From the NCBI RefSeq assembly GCF_049739465.1, contig NZ_JBMHHY010000037.1, positions 41,935-105,934 on the forward strand: a DNA stretch of 64,000 nt, in the 5' to 3' direction. The position numbers were made by a program, and so were the translations under genes. Origin of the DNA: Embleya sp049739465. GTDB lineage: Bacteria > Actinomycetota > Actinomycetes > Streptomycetales > Streptomycetaceae. The notes under the pieces were generated by a model. The model saw nothing but the letters and a program-made list of their open reading frames with translations, did no database searches and was not told the origin of the DNA. How positions within the stretch are numbered: the stretch's first letter is position 1; every line of letters starts with the position of its first letter. This document shows positions 29,889 through 37,813 of this stretch, one piece after another.

Positions 29889-30198
29889 GGCGGGATTTGA
29901 GTTCCGGGTGGGCCTGGGTGGCGATGAAGTACGGGTGTTGTTCGCGCGGGAGTTCGACGTACTCGACCAATCGGCCGTCGGGCGACAGGCCGGAGAAGAC
30001 CAGGCCGGTCTCCTCCAGTTGGGCGCGGTAGGCGTTGTTGACCTCGTAGCGGTGCCGGTGTCGTTCCTCGGACTGCGTTGCGCCGTAGACCTCGCGCGCG
30101 ATCGTGCCCTCGGCCAGGTCCGCGGTGTACAGGCCGAGCCGCATCGTGCCGCCCAGGTCGCCCTGGCCCGCGACGATGTCGAGTTGGTCGGCCATCCG
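29871..30198 (-). pseudogene. Inverted partial copy of the 3' region of pyrG
   Basis: Read on the minus strand from 30195, this reproduces pyrG from its codon 429 (MADQLDIVAGQG) through SRPTRPHP, corresponding to 20092-20415, with only four base differences by eye, all synonymous. It lacks the 5' three quarters of the gene and the last ~25 codons. After the final shared C-run it jumps to the terminator stem. It cannot make an active enzyme. Together with pyrG itself it forms a ~325-bp inverted repeat around the rhs island. Confidence 0.93.
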
Positions 30199-30456
30199 AC
30201 CCTGGATCTCGGCTCGCCCCGCGGGCGTCTTCTGCTCGCTGCGGCTTCAGGTCCGCATGCGGTCTACAGGAGGAGATGTCTCGCGGTGTCGATGGTCAGG
30301 ACGGGGGCCGCGCATCAGCTCAGAGCCCGGATGCCTTTCCGCACCGGGTAGTGGGCGCTTCGCCGTTGTCGCATACCGGTGGCGCAGCCCCGGAGCACTA
30401 GGCTGATCGGCCTGGGCGGCGGTATTCGGCCGGCGGTCGGGTGGAGGGGAGCGGGC

Positions 30457-31098
30457 GTGGACGAGCCGGGTACTCGGGTGGGGATCGTGGATGCGGCCGA
30501 GGCGTGGCCCGTGGCGGAGAGCGAGACGCCGTTCAAGGGGCGGGTCTGGTCGATGCGCAGTGATCTGGTCGAGATGCCGGATGGGAGCAGCGCTCGGCGG
30601 GATTACCTCGATCATCCCGGGTCGGTGGGCGTGGTGGCGCTGGACGAGGCCGGGCGGTTGTTGGTGCTGCGGCAGTATCGGCATCCGGTGCGGCACAAGC
30701 TTTGGGAGGTGCCGGCCGGGCTGCTCGACGTGCCGGGGGAGAACCCGTTGCACGCGGCTCGGCGGGAGTTGTTCGAGGAGGCCCACTACGAGGCCGAGAC
30801 CTGGAATGTGCTCGTGGATATTTATACGACGCCCGGGTCTTCGGACGAGGCGATTCGGGTGTTCCTGGCGCGTGGGTTGGCCGAGTCGACGGCCGAGCGG
30901 TTCGCGGTGGAGCACGAAGAGGTCGGGATGGAGTTGGCCTGGCTGCCGCTCGACGAGGCGATCGGGTCGATCCTGGCGGGGCGGTTGCACAACCCGATTC
31001 TGGTTTCGGGGGCGTTGGCGCTCTCGGCCGCGTTGGCCGGGGACGGGTTGGCCGCGCTCCGGGCGGCGGACGCGCCGTGGGCCGCGCGGCCGTATTGA
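30457..31098 (+). CDS. NUDIX hydrolase, ADP-ribose pyrophosphatase type
   Basis: A 213-residue hydrolase in the position of mycobacterial Rv1700, which cleaves ADP-ribose to AMP and ribose 5-phosphate. The Nudix box is GLLDVPGENPLHAARRELFEEA; the extra residue between the first Gly and Glu is normal for this actinobacterial subgroup. LVLRQYRHPVRHKLWEVPAG upstream of the box is typical of ADPRases. GTG 30457 follows AGGGGAG with good spacing. Its usual neighbour pyrG is now separated from it by the rhs island. Confidence 0.92.
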   Translation: MDEPGTRVGIVDAAEAWPVAESETPFKGRVWSMRSDLVEMPDGSSARRDYLDHPGSVGVVALDEAGRLLVLRQYRHPVRHKLWEVPAGLLDVPGENPLHAARRELFEEAHYEAETWNVLVDIYTTPGSSDEAIRVFLARGLAESTAERFAVEHEEVGMELAWLPLDEAIGSILAGRLHNPILVSGALALSAALAGDGLAALRAADAPWAARPY

Positions 31099-31275
31099 TC
31101 GGCGACTGGGATATTGGTGCCCGCCCCTGCCGAATCAGCGCCTCGGGGTTGGCGCGTCGGGCCTCGTGGCCGGGTGCGGGTGGCTAGCCTGCGGGCTGGG
31201 TGCGGTCGCGGCTCGTGAGGGTGGGGGCAACCGGGGCCTTCGGGTCGGCAGCGGGTGGGACAGGGGGCGGCTGCG

Positions 31276-33396
31276 GTGGGTGTGACCGGGGAGTCCGGTG
31301 TCGGGTGCGCCACGGCCGAGGCGCTGGTTCCCGGAATGCGCGCGCCGGTCGAGGTGTTGCCCGCGATCGTGGACCAACTGCCGCCCGGCGGACCCGACTT
31401 CGTCGGGCGTGCCGACGAACTCGACACCCTTTATACGTGGGTGACCGGACCCGGTCAGGCGATCCCCGCGCAGCTTGCCCCCGCCGACCCCGAGCAGCAG
31501 GGCGCCGGCCGCACCGTGTGGTTGCCTCGGGACCGGGTGGTGGCGATCACCGGGCCGGTGGGAGTGGGGCGGACCGAGTTCGCGGTGCGGCTCGCGCATC
31601 GGCTCGCGCCGCATTTTCCGGATGGGCGGTTGTACGCCCGGCTCACCGGGCCGCGCGGCGAGTTGATCCCGCCCGGCGATGTGCTGGAATCGTTGTTGTA
31701 CGCGCTGGGCACGGTGGTCATACCGGCCGCGCACGAGGAGCGGATCCGGCTCTTTCGGGAGCATTTGGACGGCAAGAGTTTCCTGATTCTGCTGGAGGAC
31801 GTGACCGGGACGGCGCAGTTGCGGCCGTTGCTTCCGGAGTCGCCGACCGCGCTCGTGGTCTTGACCACGGTGTCCCCGCTCACCGGCCTGGGGCGGGCCG
31901 CCGCGGTGCGCACGTGTGCGCTCGACATGTTGGACGCGCGGGCCTCGGCGGAGTTGCTCGGCAATCTGGCCGGGCATACCCGGGTGGCCTGCGATCCGCG
32001 GGCCGCCGACGACCTGGCCGCGCTGTGCGACTTCCATCCGGCGGCGTTGCGGATGGCCGGGGCGTGGCTGCGGGCTCGGCCGCGGTACGCGATGGCCGAT
32101 GTCGGGCGGCGGTTGCGGGCCGAGCGGTTGCGGCTGCACGAGCAGGCCGGGGACGACCTCGCGGTACGGGCGTGTTTTTCGTTGATCCACCGGGAGCTGG
32201 TGCCCTCGGCGGCTCGGCTGTTGCGGTTGTTGGCGCTGGTGCCGGGGCGCGAGTTCGGGGCGGACGCGGCGGCGGCGTTGGCGGACTGCGGTCCGGACGC
32301 GGCTACCCGGTCGTTGATCGAGCTGCGTGAGCTGCATCTGCTGGAGCAGGGCTCGGTGCCGGGGCGGTTCCGCTTTCACGACTTGGTGCGCGGCTATGTA
32401 CAGGAGCGCCTGGACGCGGAGGAGCGGCCCGGCGAGCGGCGCAACGCGCGGGTGCGCCTGTTGGACCGGTATGTCCGGCTGGCCCGGTCGGCGGAGCGGA
32501 TCATCGTCGGGGTGGACGGTCCGGATCCGGCGGCCGACGTGCGGTTCGAGACCGCCGACGAGGCGCGGGCCTGGCTGCGCGACGAGCGGCCCGAGCTGTT
32601 GGCCGCGGCGCGGGTGGCGGCGGCGGCCGGGTTGGACGCGGCGACTCGGCGGCTGGTGTCGGTGCTCACCCGGTTGTTGGATCGGCGGGCGCACTGGAGC
32701 GATGTGCGTGAGCTGCACGAGTTGGCGCTGACCACCGCGCGGCGGGCCGGGTCGGGCCGGCAGGAGGCGGTCGCGCTGCTGAATCTGGGCAATCTGCATG
32801 TGGCCCGGGAGGAGCTGGAGGAGGCGCTGTCCTGTTATCGGGCGGCGTTGGAGGTCTCGCGCGGGTTGGGCGATCCGGCCGGCGAGGGGCGGGCGATGGT
32901 CAACCTGGGCAATGCCTACGCCGACCTGGGCGATCTGCAACGGGCCGCCGACTGGTACGACCGGTCGCTGCTGCTGCGCCGCACGATCGGCGACGCGGCC
33001 GGGCAGGCCCGGGTGCTCTCCCACCTCGGGCGGCTGCATGCGCGGATGGGGCGGTTCGAGCAGTCGGTACGCGATCACCGCGCCGCGCTCGGGGTGCGTC
33101 GGCGGATCGGCGATCCGGCCGACATCGGGCGGGTGCTGACGGATATCGCGGCCGTACTCGGTGAGGCGGGGCGGGCGCAGGAGGCGCTCGCGGTCTACCG
33201 GGACGCGATGGAGGCGTTCCGCGCGGCGGGCGACGAGCGACTCGAGGCCCTCGCGCTGTTGCAGAGCGCCGAGCTGGCGCTGGAATCCGGCGACGTGCGG
33301 GACGCCCGCTCGCGCCGTCGGCAGGCGTTGGCTCTGCTCGTGGACGCGGGCGCGCCCGAGGCGGACGAGGTTCGTCGCTTCCTGGGTGACGAATAG
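31276..33396 (+). CDS. AfsR-like NB-ARC/TPR regulatory protein without DNA-binding domain
   Basis: About 706 residues. An NB-ARC-type STAND ATPase occupies ~80-330: the P-loop GPVGVGRTEFAVRL, Walker B-like SFLILLEDV and a winged-helix part with FRFHDLVRGYVQERL. At least five tetratricopeptide repeats follow (~450-690; ALLNLGNLHVAREELEEALSCY and similar). Unlike AfsR/SARP proteins it has no N-terminal OmpR-like DNA-binding or BTAD region. The P-loop Lys is replaced by Arg, so ATP hydrolysis is doubtful. It may sense a partner through its TPRs. GTG 31276 after AGGGGGCGG is favoured; GTG 31255 is possible. Confidence 0.83.
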   Translation: MGVTGESGVGCATAEALVPGMRAPVEVLPAIVDQLPPGGPDFVGRADELDTLYTWVTGPGQAIPAQLAPADPEQQGAGRTVWLPRDRVVAITGPVGVGRTEFAVRLAHRLAPHFPDGRLYARLTGPRGELIPPGDVLESLLYALGTVVIPAAHEERIRLFREHLDGKSFLILLEDVTGTAQLRPLLPESPTALVVLTTVSPLTGLGRAAAVRTCALDMLDARASAELLGNLAGHTRVACDPRAADDLAALCDFHPAALRMAGAWLRARPRYAMADVGRRLRAERLRLHEQAGDDLAVRACFSLIHRELVPSAARLLRLLALVPGREFGADAAAALADCGPDAATRSLIELRELHLLEQGSVPGRFRFHDLVRGYVQERLDAEERPGERRNARVRLLDRYVRLARSAERIIVGVDGPDPAADVRFETADEARAWLRDERPELLAAARVAAAAGLDAATRRLVSVLTRLLDRRAHWSDVRELHELALTTARRAGSGRQEAVALLNLGNLHVAREELEEALSCYRAALEVSRGLGDPAGEGRAMVNLGNAYADLGDLQRAADWYDRSLLLRRTIGDAAGQARVLSHLGRLHARMGRFEQSVRDHRAALGVRRRIGDPADIGRVLTDIAAVLGEAGRAQEALAVYRDAMEAFRAAGDERLEALALLQSAELALESGDVRDARSRRRQALALLVDAGAPEADEVRRFLGDE

Positions 33397-33478
33397 CACC
33401 CCTGCGGGTACTCGCTTTCGTCCATGATCCCGGGCGCAACCTACGAAATAGACAAGCGGTAGACCCCTCACTGCCACT

Positions 33479-33515
33479 TTGTAAGGTTGGCGGGGCGTTA
33501 GAACCGCATTAAGCT
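33479..33515 (+). promoter_or_regulatory. Candidate promoter of ald
   Basis: TTGGCG at 33487-33492 and TAAGCT at 33510-33515 are 17 bases apart, in a comparatively A/T-rich stretch about 80 bases before the ald start. This is pattern matching only. Confidence 0.35.
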
Positions 33516-33596
33516 AGGAACACCGCGAGGTACGGCGTGCATTCGCATGCCTGGACTCGCTGGTGCCCAACCCTCTGTCGACAGGACTTGATAGCC

Positions 33597-34715
33597 GTGA
33601 AGGTCGGTATCCCCCGCGAGGTCAAGAACCACGAATACCGCGTGGCGATCACGCCCGCCGGCGTGCACGAGCTCGTGCGCAACGGTCACGAGGTCTTCAT
33701 CGAGCACGACGCCGGTGTCGGCTCGTCCATCCCGAACGAGGAGTACGTGGCCGCGGGGGCGACCATCCTCGCCACGGCGGACGACGTCTGGGCGACCGGC
33801 GATCTGATCCTGAAGGTCAAGGAGCCGATCGCCTCGGAGTTCGGGCGCCTGCGCAAGAACCAGACGCTCTTCACCTACCTGCACCTGGCCGCGGGCCGCG
33901 AGTGCACGGAGGCCCTGCTGAACGCGGGGACCACGTCGATCGCGTACGAGACGGTGCAGCTGCCCAGCGGCGCGCTGCCGCTGCTCGCGCCGATGTCCGA
34001 GGTGGCCGGGCGGCTCGCGCCGCAGGTCGGCTCGTACCACCTGATGGCGCAGGGCGGCGGGCGCGGCACCCTGATGGGCGGCGTGTCCGGGGTCTACGCG
34101 GCGAAGGTCGTGGTGATCGGCGCGGGTGTGTCGGGGATGAACGCCGCGGCGATCGCGCTCGGCATGCAGGCCGAGGTGCTGCTGCTGGACCGGAACATCC
34201 AGGCGCTGCGCGACGCGGACCGGATCTACCAGGGTCACCTGCAGACCGTCGCCTCGAACTCGTACGAGATCGAGAAGGCCGTGCTCGACGCGGACCTGGT
34301 GATCGGCGCGGTGCTGATCCCCGGGGCGAAGGCGCCGAAGCTGATCACCAACGAGCTGGTGTCCCGGATGAAGCCGGGTTCGGTGCTGGTCGACATCGCG
34401 ATCGACCAGGGCGGGTGCTTCGAGGACTCGCACGCGACGACGCACGACGACCCGGTGTACAAGGTGCACAACTCGATCTTCTACTGCGTCGCGAACATGC
34501 CGGGCGCGGTGCCGCACACCTCTACGTACGCGCTGACCAACGCGACGCTGCCGTACATCGTGCAGCTCGCCAACCGCGGGTGGCGGGACGCGGCGAAGGC
34601 GGACCGGGCGCTGGCGCTCGGTCTGTCGACGCACGAGGGTCGGCTCACCAACGCCGCGGTCGGCGAGGCGCTGGGCCTGCCGGCGGTGTCGTTGGAGGAG
34701 ATCCTGGGTTCCTGA
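33597..34715 (+). CDS. ald: Alanine dehydrogenase
   Basis: A 372-residue NAD-dependent enzyme that interconverts L-alanine and pyruvate plus ammonia. It begins KVGIPREVKNHEYRVAITPAGV. The substrate Lys lies in LILKVKEPI, the catalytic His in YLHLAA, and the NAD-binding motif is VVVIGAGVSGMNAA. VLVDIAIDQGGCFE near the end is family-typical. GTG 33597 matches the expected N-terminus exactly; AGGA lies 11 bases upstream. It stands alone with its own promoter region and a terminator before xerD. Confidence 0.97.
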   Translation: MKVGIPREVKNHEYRVAITPAGVHELVRNGHEVFIEHDAGVGSSIPNEEYVAAGATILATADDVWATGDLILKVKEPIASEFGRLRKNQTLFTYLHLAAGRECTEALLNAGTTSIAYETVQLPSGALPLLAPMSEVAGRLAPQVGSYHLMAQGGGRGTLMGGVSGVYAAKVVVIGAGVSGMNAAAIALGMQAEVLLLDRNIQALRDADRIYQGHLQTVASNSYEIEKAVLDADLVIGAVLIPGAKAPKLITNELVSRMKPGSVLVDIAIDQGGCFEDSHATTHDDPVYKVHNSIFYCVANMPGAVPHTSTYALTNATLPYIVQLANRGWRDAAKADRALALGLSTHEGRLTNAAVGEALGLPAVSLEEILGS

Positions 34716-34860
34716 CTTGTCCTCGGGCGCCGGACGGGTCGATGTTTGCTCGGTCGGTGCCCGAGGGTTGCGGACGCGCTGTGTTGTCTTCAGGCGCCGG
34801 ACGGGCTGATGGATGCCTGCTCGGTGTCGGACCCGCAGCCGAGCTTCCGTAGGACATTGC

Positions 34861-34905
34861 ATGCCGTACACCCCCAATGACGTGGGTGTGCGGCATGTGG
34901 TGTTT
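34861..34905 (+). terminator. Terminator between ald and xerD-like gene
   Basis: A 13-bp stem with one G-U pair: 34861-34873 (ATGCCGTACACCC) with 34884-34896 (GGGTGTGCGGCAT), followed by GTGGTGTTTT. It lies 145 bases after ald and about 20 bases before the xerD-like GTG, so it should end ald transcripts while the next gene uses a nearby promoter. Confidence 0.7.
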
Positions 34906-34924
34906 TGCTGGGGAGAATGGGGGC

Positions 34925-35800
34925 GTGGATACGGTAGTTGGGGAGTATTTGGCCGGTTTGGGGTTGGCGCGGAACACCGTGCTCGCCTATCGGGGGGACC
35001 TGGCGCGTTACCTCTCTTATTTGGCGGGGCTCGGGGTTCGCGACCTCGGTGCGGTTCGGGGGGTGGATGTCGGCGGGTTTGTGCGGGACTTGCGGGATCA
35101 GGGGCTCGCGGAGGCCTCGGTGGCCCGGTGTCTGGTCGCGGTGCGGGGGTTGCATCGGTTCGCGGTGCGGCGCGGGTTGGTCGCGGTCGATGTGACTCGG
35201 GGCGTCGCGGTGCCGTCGGTGCCGGTGCGGCGGGCCCCGGTGTTGTCCGTGCAGCGCGTCGAGGCGTTGTTCGCCGCCGCCTCGGCGGGTGCGGCGCCGT
35301 TCGGGGTGCGGGATCGGGCCTTGGTCGAACTGTTGTACGCGGGTGGGGCGCGGGTTTCGGAGGCCGTCGGGGCGGATCTGGCCGGTGTGGACCTGGCCGT
35401 CGGCACGATTCGGTTGGGTGGTGGGCGGGTTGTCCCGTTGGCGCAGTCCGCTTTGGTCGCGCTCGACGCGTACCTGATCCGCGCCCGTCCCGGGCTGGTC
35501 GCCTCCGGGGGTGATGGCGCCGCCGTCTTTCTCAACGCGCGAGGCGGGAGATTGTCACGGCAGAGCGGGTGGGCGGTGCTCGCCGGGGCCGCCGCGCGGA
35601 TGGCGCCCGCGGACCGGATCTCCCCTCGTATGTTGCGCAGTTCGTTCGCCGCGCATTTGCTCGACGGTGGGGCCGATGTCCGGGTCGTCCAGGAACTCCT
35701 GGGTCATTCCTCGGTGTCCACGACCCGGGTCCACGTGCGCGAAACCTCCGATCGAGCACGTCAGGTGTACTCAGGATCCCACCCTCGGGCGCTTGACTAG
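34925..35800 (+). CDS. xerD: XerD-like tyrosine recombinase with degenerate active site
   Basis: A 291-residue XerD homologue by position (Rv1701 slot) and overall sequence: an N-terminal SAM-like core-binding domain, then GGARVSEAVGADL, and the family C-terminal LLDGGADVRVVQELLGHSSVSTT. First catalytic Arg (R143), R238 and H261 remain. However, SPHxLRH has become SPR235MLRSS, the beta-hairpin Lys region (GKGxKxR) is shortened to RLGGGR, and the nucleophile position (QIYTHV in E. coli XerD) reads RVHVRE, so the Tyr is His270. It is therefore unlikely to cut DNA. It may still bind DNA or act as a structural relic. It lies 138 bp before parA. Confidence 0.88.
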   Translation: MDTVVGEYLAGLGLARNTVLAYRGDLARYLSYLAGLGVRDLGAVRGVDVGGFVRDLRDQGLAEASVARCLVAVRGLHRFAVRRGLVAVDVTRGVAVPSVPVRRAPVLSVQRVEALFAAASAGAAPFGVRDRALVELLYAGGARVSEAVGADLAGVDLAVGTIRLGGGRVVPLAQSALVALDAYLIRARPGLVASGGDGAAVFLNARGGRLSRQSGWAVLAGAAARMAPADRISPRMLRSSFAAHLLDGGADVRVVQELLGHSSVSTTRVHVRETSDRARQVYSGSHPRALD

Positions 35801-35836
35801 ATCGCCTCACATGTTGCATACGTCGGGCGGTTCGCC

Positions 35837-35866
35837 TTGCTGCGACCGTCCGCAACGCCATAGAGT
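35837..35866 (+). promoter_or_regulatory. Candidate promoter of the parA-scp operon
   Basis: TTGCTG (35837-35842) and TAGAGT (35861-35866) are separated by 18 bases, about 70 bases upstream of parA and just after the end of the xerD-like gene. AGGAGG at 35922-35927 is the ribosome binding site. Confidence 0.45.
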
Positions 35867-35938
35867 CGCGATCCGTCGGCAAGGATTCAGGCTGACGAAG
35901 CAAGAAATGACCTGGTCGGCAAGGAGGTAAGACGACTT

Positions 35939-37129
35939 GTGAACGAGTCGACATTTGCTCCCGGGGGTGCCCAGCCAGGGGCGGCGCCGGGCCGTGCAGC
36001 GCCGACTACCTCTTCCTACGGGCCCGCCGACGGCCTACAGGACCAGCAGGGGACGCGCACGGACAGCGCCGCCCAGGCGGGCCAGACCGCCCCGGCCGGC
36101 CAGGCCGGGCAAGACGGGCTCGATGGTCCCGACGCGCACGAGTACGCCTACGATATGTACTACTACGACGACGAGTTGCGCTACGCCGAGGAACTGCGTG
36201 GCGGGCCGTTCGACCCCGACGCGGACTACGAACCGGATCCGGAGTACGCCGCGACCCTCGCCCCCGACGCCGCCACGCAGCGGCGCGAGCGGGTCGGCCC
36301 GACCGGCCGCGCCCTGCCGTACTTCCCGATTCCGGCGCCCGTGAGCGAACACGGTCCGGCGAAGATCATCGCGATGTGCAACCAGAAGGGCGGCGTCGGC
36401 AAGACCACGTCGACCATCAACCTGGGTGCCGCGCTGGCCGAATACGGTCGACGGGTCCTGCTCGTGGACTTCGACCCCCAGGGCGCGCTGTCGGTGGGCC
36501 TGGGCGTCAACCCCATGGAGCTCGAACTCACGGTCTACAACCTGCTGATGGAAAGTCATCTCAGCGCGGACGACGTGCTGCTGAAGACGATCATCCCCGG
36601 CATGGACCTGTTGCCCAGCAACATCGACTTGTCGGCGGCGGAGGTCCAGCTGGTCACCGAGGTGGCCCGCGAGACCACGCTCTCGCGCGCGATCCGGCCG
36701 CTGGTCAACGACTACGACTACATCATCATCGACTGCCAGCCCTCGCTCGGGCTGCTCACGGTCAACGCGCTCACCGCGGCGAACAGCGTCATCGTGCCGC
36801 TGGAGTGCGAGTTCTTCGCACTGCGCGGGGTGGCGCTGCTGACCGAGACGATCGAGAAGGTGCACGAGCGGCTCAACCCCGACCTCGTGCTCGACGGCAT
36901 CCTGGCGACCATGTACGACGTTCGCACGGTGCATGGGCGCGAGGTATTGGCCCGGGTCACCGAGGCGTTCGGCGACCAGGTCTTCCACACGGTGATCGGA
37001 CGGACCGTCAGGTTCCCCGAGACCACCGTCGCGGGCGAGCCGATCACCACGTACGCCTCCAACTCGGTGGGCGCGGCTGCCTACCGCCAACTGGCCAGGG
37101 AGGTGCTCGCCCGGTGTCGCGCCGAGTGA
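35939..37129 (+). CDS. ParA/Soj-like ATPase preceding scpA-scpB
   Basis: A 396-residue protein of the Rv1708 type. The first ~130 residues are disordered and rich in Ala, Gly, Gln, then acidic and Tyr-rich (YAYDMYYYDDELRYAEE). The deviant Walker A motif is KGGVGKTT (K150, K155), the Walker A' is LLVDFDPQGALS, and the Walker B is YDYIIIDCQPSLG. It probably positions chromosome or condensin complexes, since it is linked to scpAB and not to parB, which lies near oriC in actinobacteria. GTG 35939 follows AGGAGG. The next gene starts 16 bases before its end. Confidence 0.92.
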   Translation: MNESTFAPGGAQPGAAPGRAAPTTSSYGPADGLQDQQGTRTDSAAQAGQTAPAGQAGQDGLDGPDAHEYAYDMYYYDDELRYAEELRGGPFDPDADYEPDPEYAATLAPDAATQRRERVGPTGRALPYFPIPAPVSEHGPAKIIAMCNQKGGVGKTTSTINLGAALAEYGRRVLLVDFDPQGALSVGLGVNPMELELTVYNLLMESHLSADDVLLKTIIPGMDLLPSNIDLSAAEVQLVTEVARETTLSRAIRPLVNDYDYIIIDCQPSLGLLTVNALTAANSVIVPLECEFFALRGVALLTETIEKVHERLNPDLVLDGILATMYDVRTVHGREVLARVTEAFGDQVFHTVIGRTVRFPETTVAGEPITTYASNSVGAAAYRQLAREVLARCRAE

Positions 37130-37680
37130 GTCTCCCGGGTGCCGACGAACTCTTCCGGACCACCGGTGGCGCGATGTTGCGGCAACAGCAGCAGCAGAGC
37201 GCCGGCGGCGATTCGGCGGAGTCGCGCGGCACCGTTCCGGCCCAGGTGCCGCCGGTCGGGGCCAACCCCGACAGTGCCGAGCGGCACGAGTCGTCCGGTA
37301 CGGACGGCGTCGCCGGCGAACCCGATCAGCGTCCCGCCCAGCACCCGATGCCGGGCCGCCGCGAGGCGCCCACGCCGTCGGGGGCGTCCTCGATGTCCGC
37401 CGCCGCCGCAGGCGTGGACCCCAACGCGCGTCCGGCACACCGGCGGACCCGTGCGCAGCGCCGACCGAGCGGGCGCGAGCGACACGACGAGAAGATCACG
37501 GTCTACGTCTCGGCCGAGGAACTGATGGACCTCGAACACGCGCGCCTCAGCCTGCGCGGTGACTACGGCCTGGCCGTGGACCGCGGTCGGATAGTGCGTG
37601 AGGCGGTCGCGGTGGTCCTGGCGGACCTGGAGGCGCGCGGCGAGGCGAGCATTCTCGTCCGTCGGCTGCGTGGCTCTTAA
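37114..37680 (+). CDS. ParA-linked protein with C-terminal ribbon-helix-helix-like domain
   Basis: A 188-residue protein. GTG 37114 lies within parA, preceded by AGGGAGG. Residues ~20-120 are low in complexity (QQQQQ, Pro/Ala/Arg-rich). The conserved C-terminus (KITVYVSAEELMDLEHARLSL, RGRIVREAVAVVLADLE) has the strand-helix-helix layout of RHH DNA-binding or CopG-type domains. Its tight coupling to a ParA suggests a DNA-binding partner that stimulates the ATPase, analogous to ParB or Omega-type proteins; this is inference. Confidence 0.78.
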   Translation: MSRRVSLPGADELFRTTGGAMLRQQQQQSAGGDSAESRGTVPAQVPPVGANPDSAERHESSGTDGVAGEPDQRPAQHPMPGRREAPTPSGASSMSAAAAGVDPNARPAHRRTRAQRRPSGRERHDEKITVYVSAEELMDLEHARLSLRGDYGLAVDRGRIVREAVAVVLADLEARGEASILVRRLRGS

Positions 37681-37813
37681 GCGACATTCGAGCGACCCAC
37701 GGGGTCGTGAAGTCTCGACGGACCCGCCGGTCCCCTGAGTGGCCCAATTCGGACCACCGCCCGGCGGGTCCGTGCCGTTTCCCGCAGTCGCGGCCCGCAC
37801 CATTGAGCGCACG

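Noticed and set aside
29749..30195. The 148-codon minus-strand frame containing the pyrG tail as a possible small CTP synthase paralogue
   Set aside because: It holds only a fragment of the glutaminase domain, without the nucleophile Cys, and its last ~40 codons are antisense to the immunity candidate.
35939..37680. A plasmid-type parA/parB partition locus
   Set aside because: The ParA lies in the chromosomal scpAB-rluB operon as in Mycobacterium; there is no ParB-like gene or iteron array.
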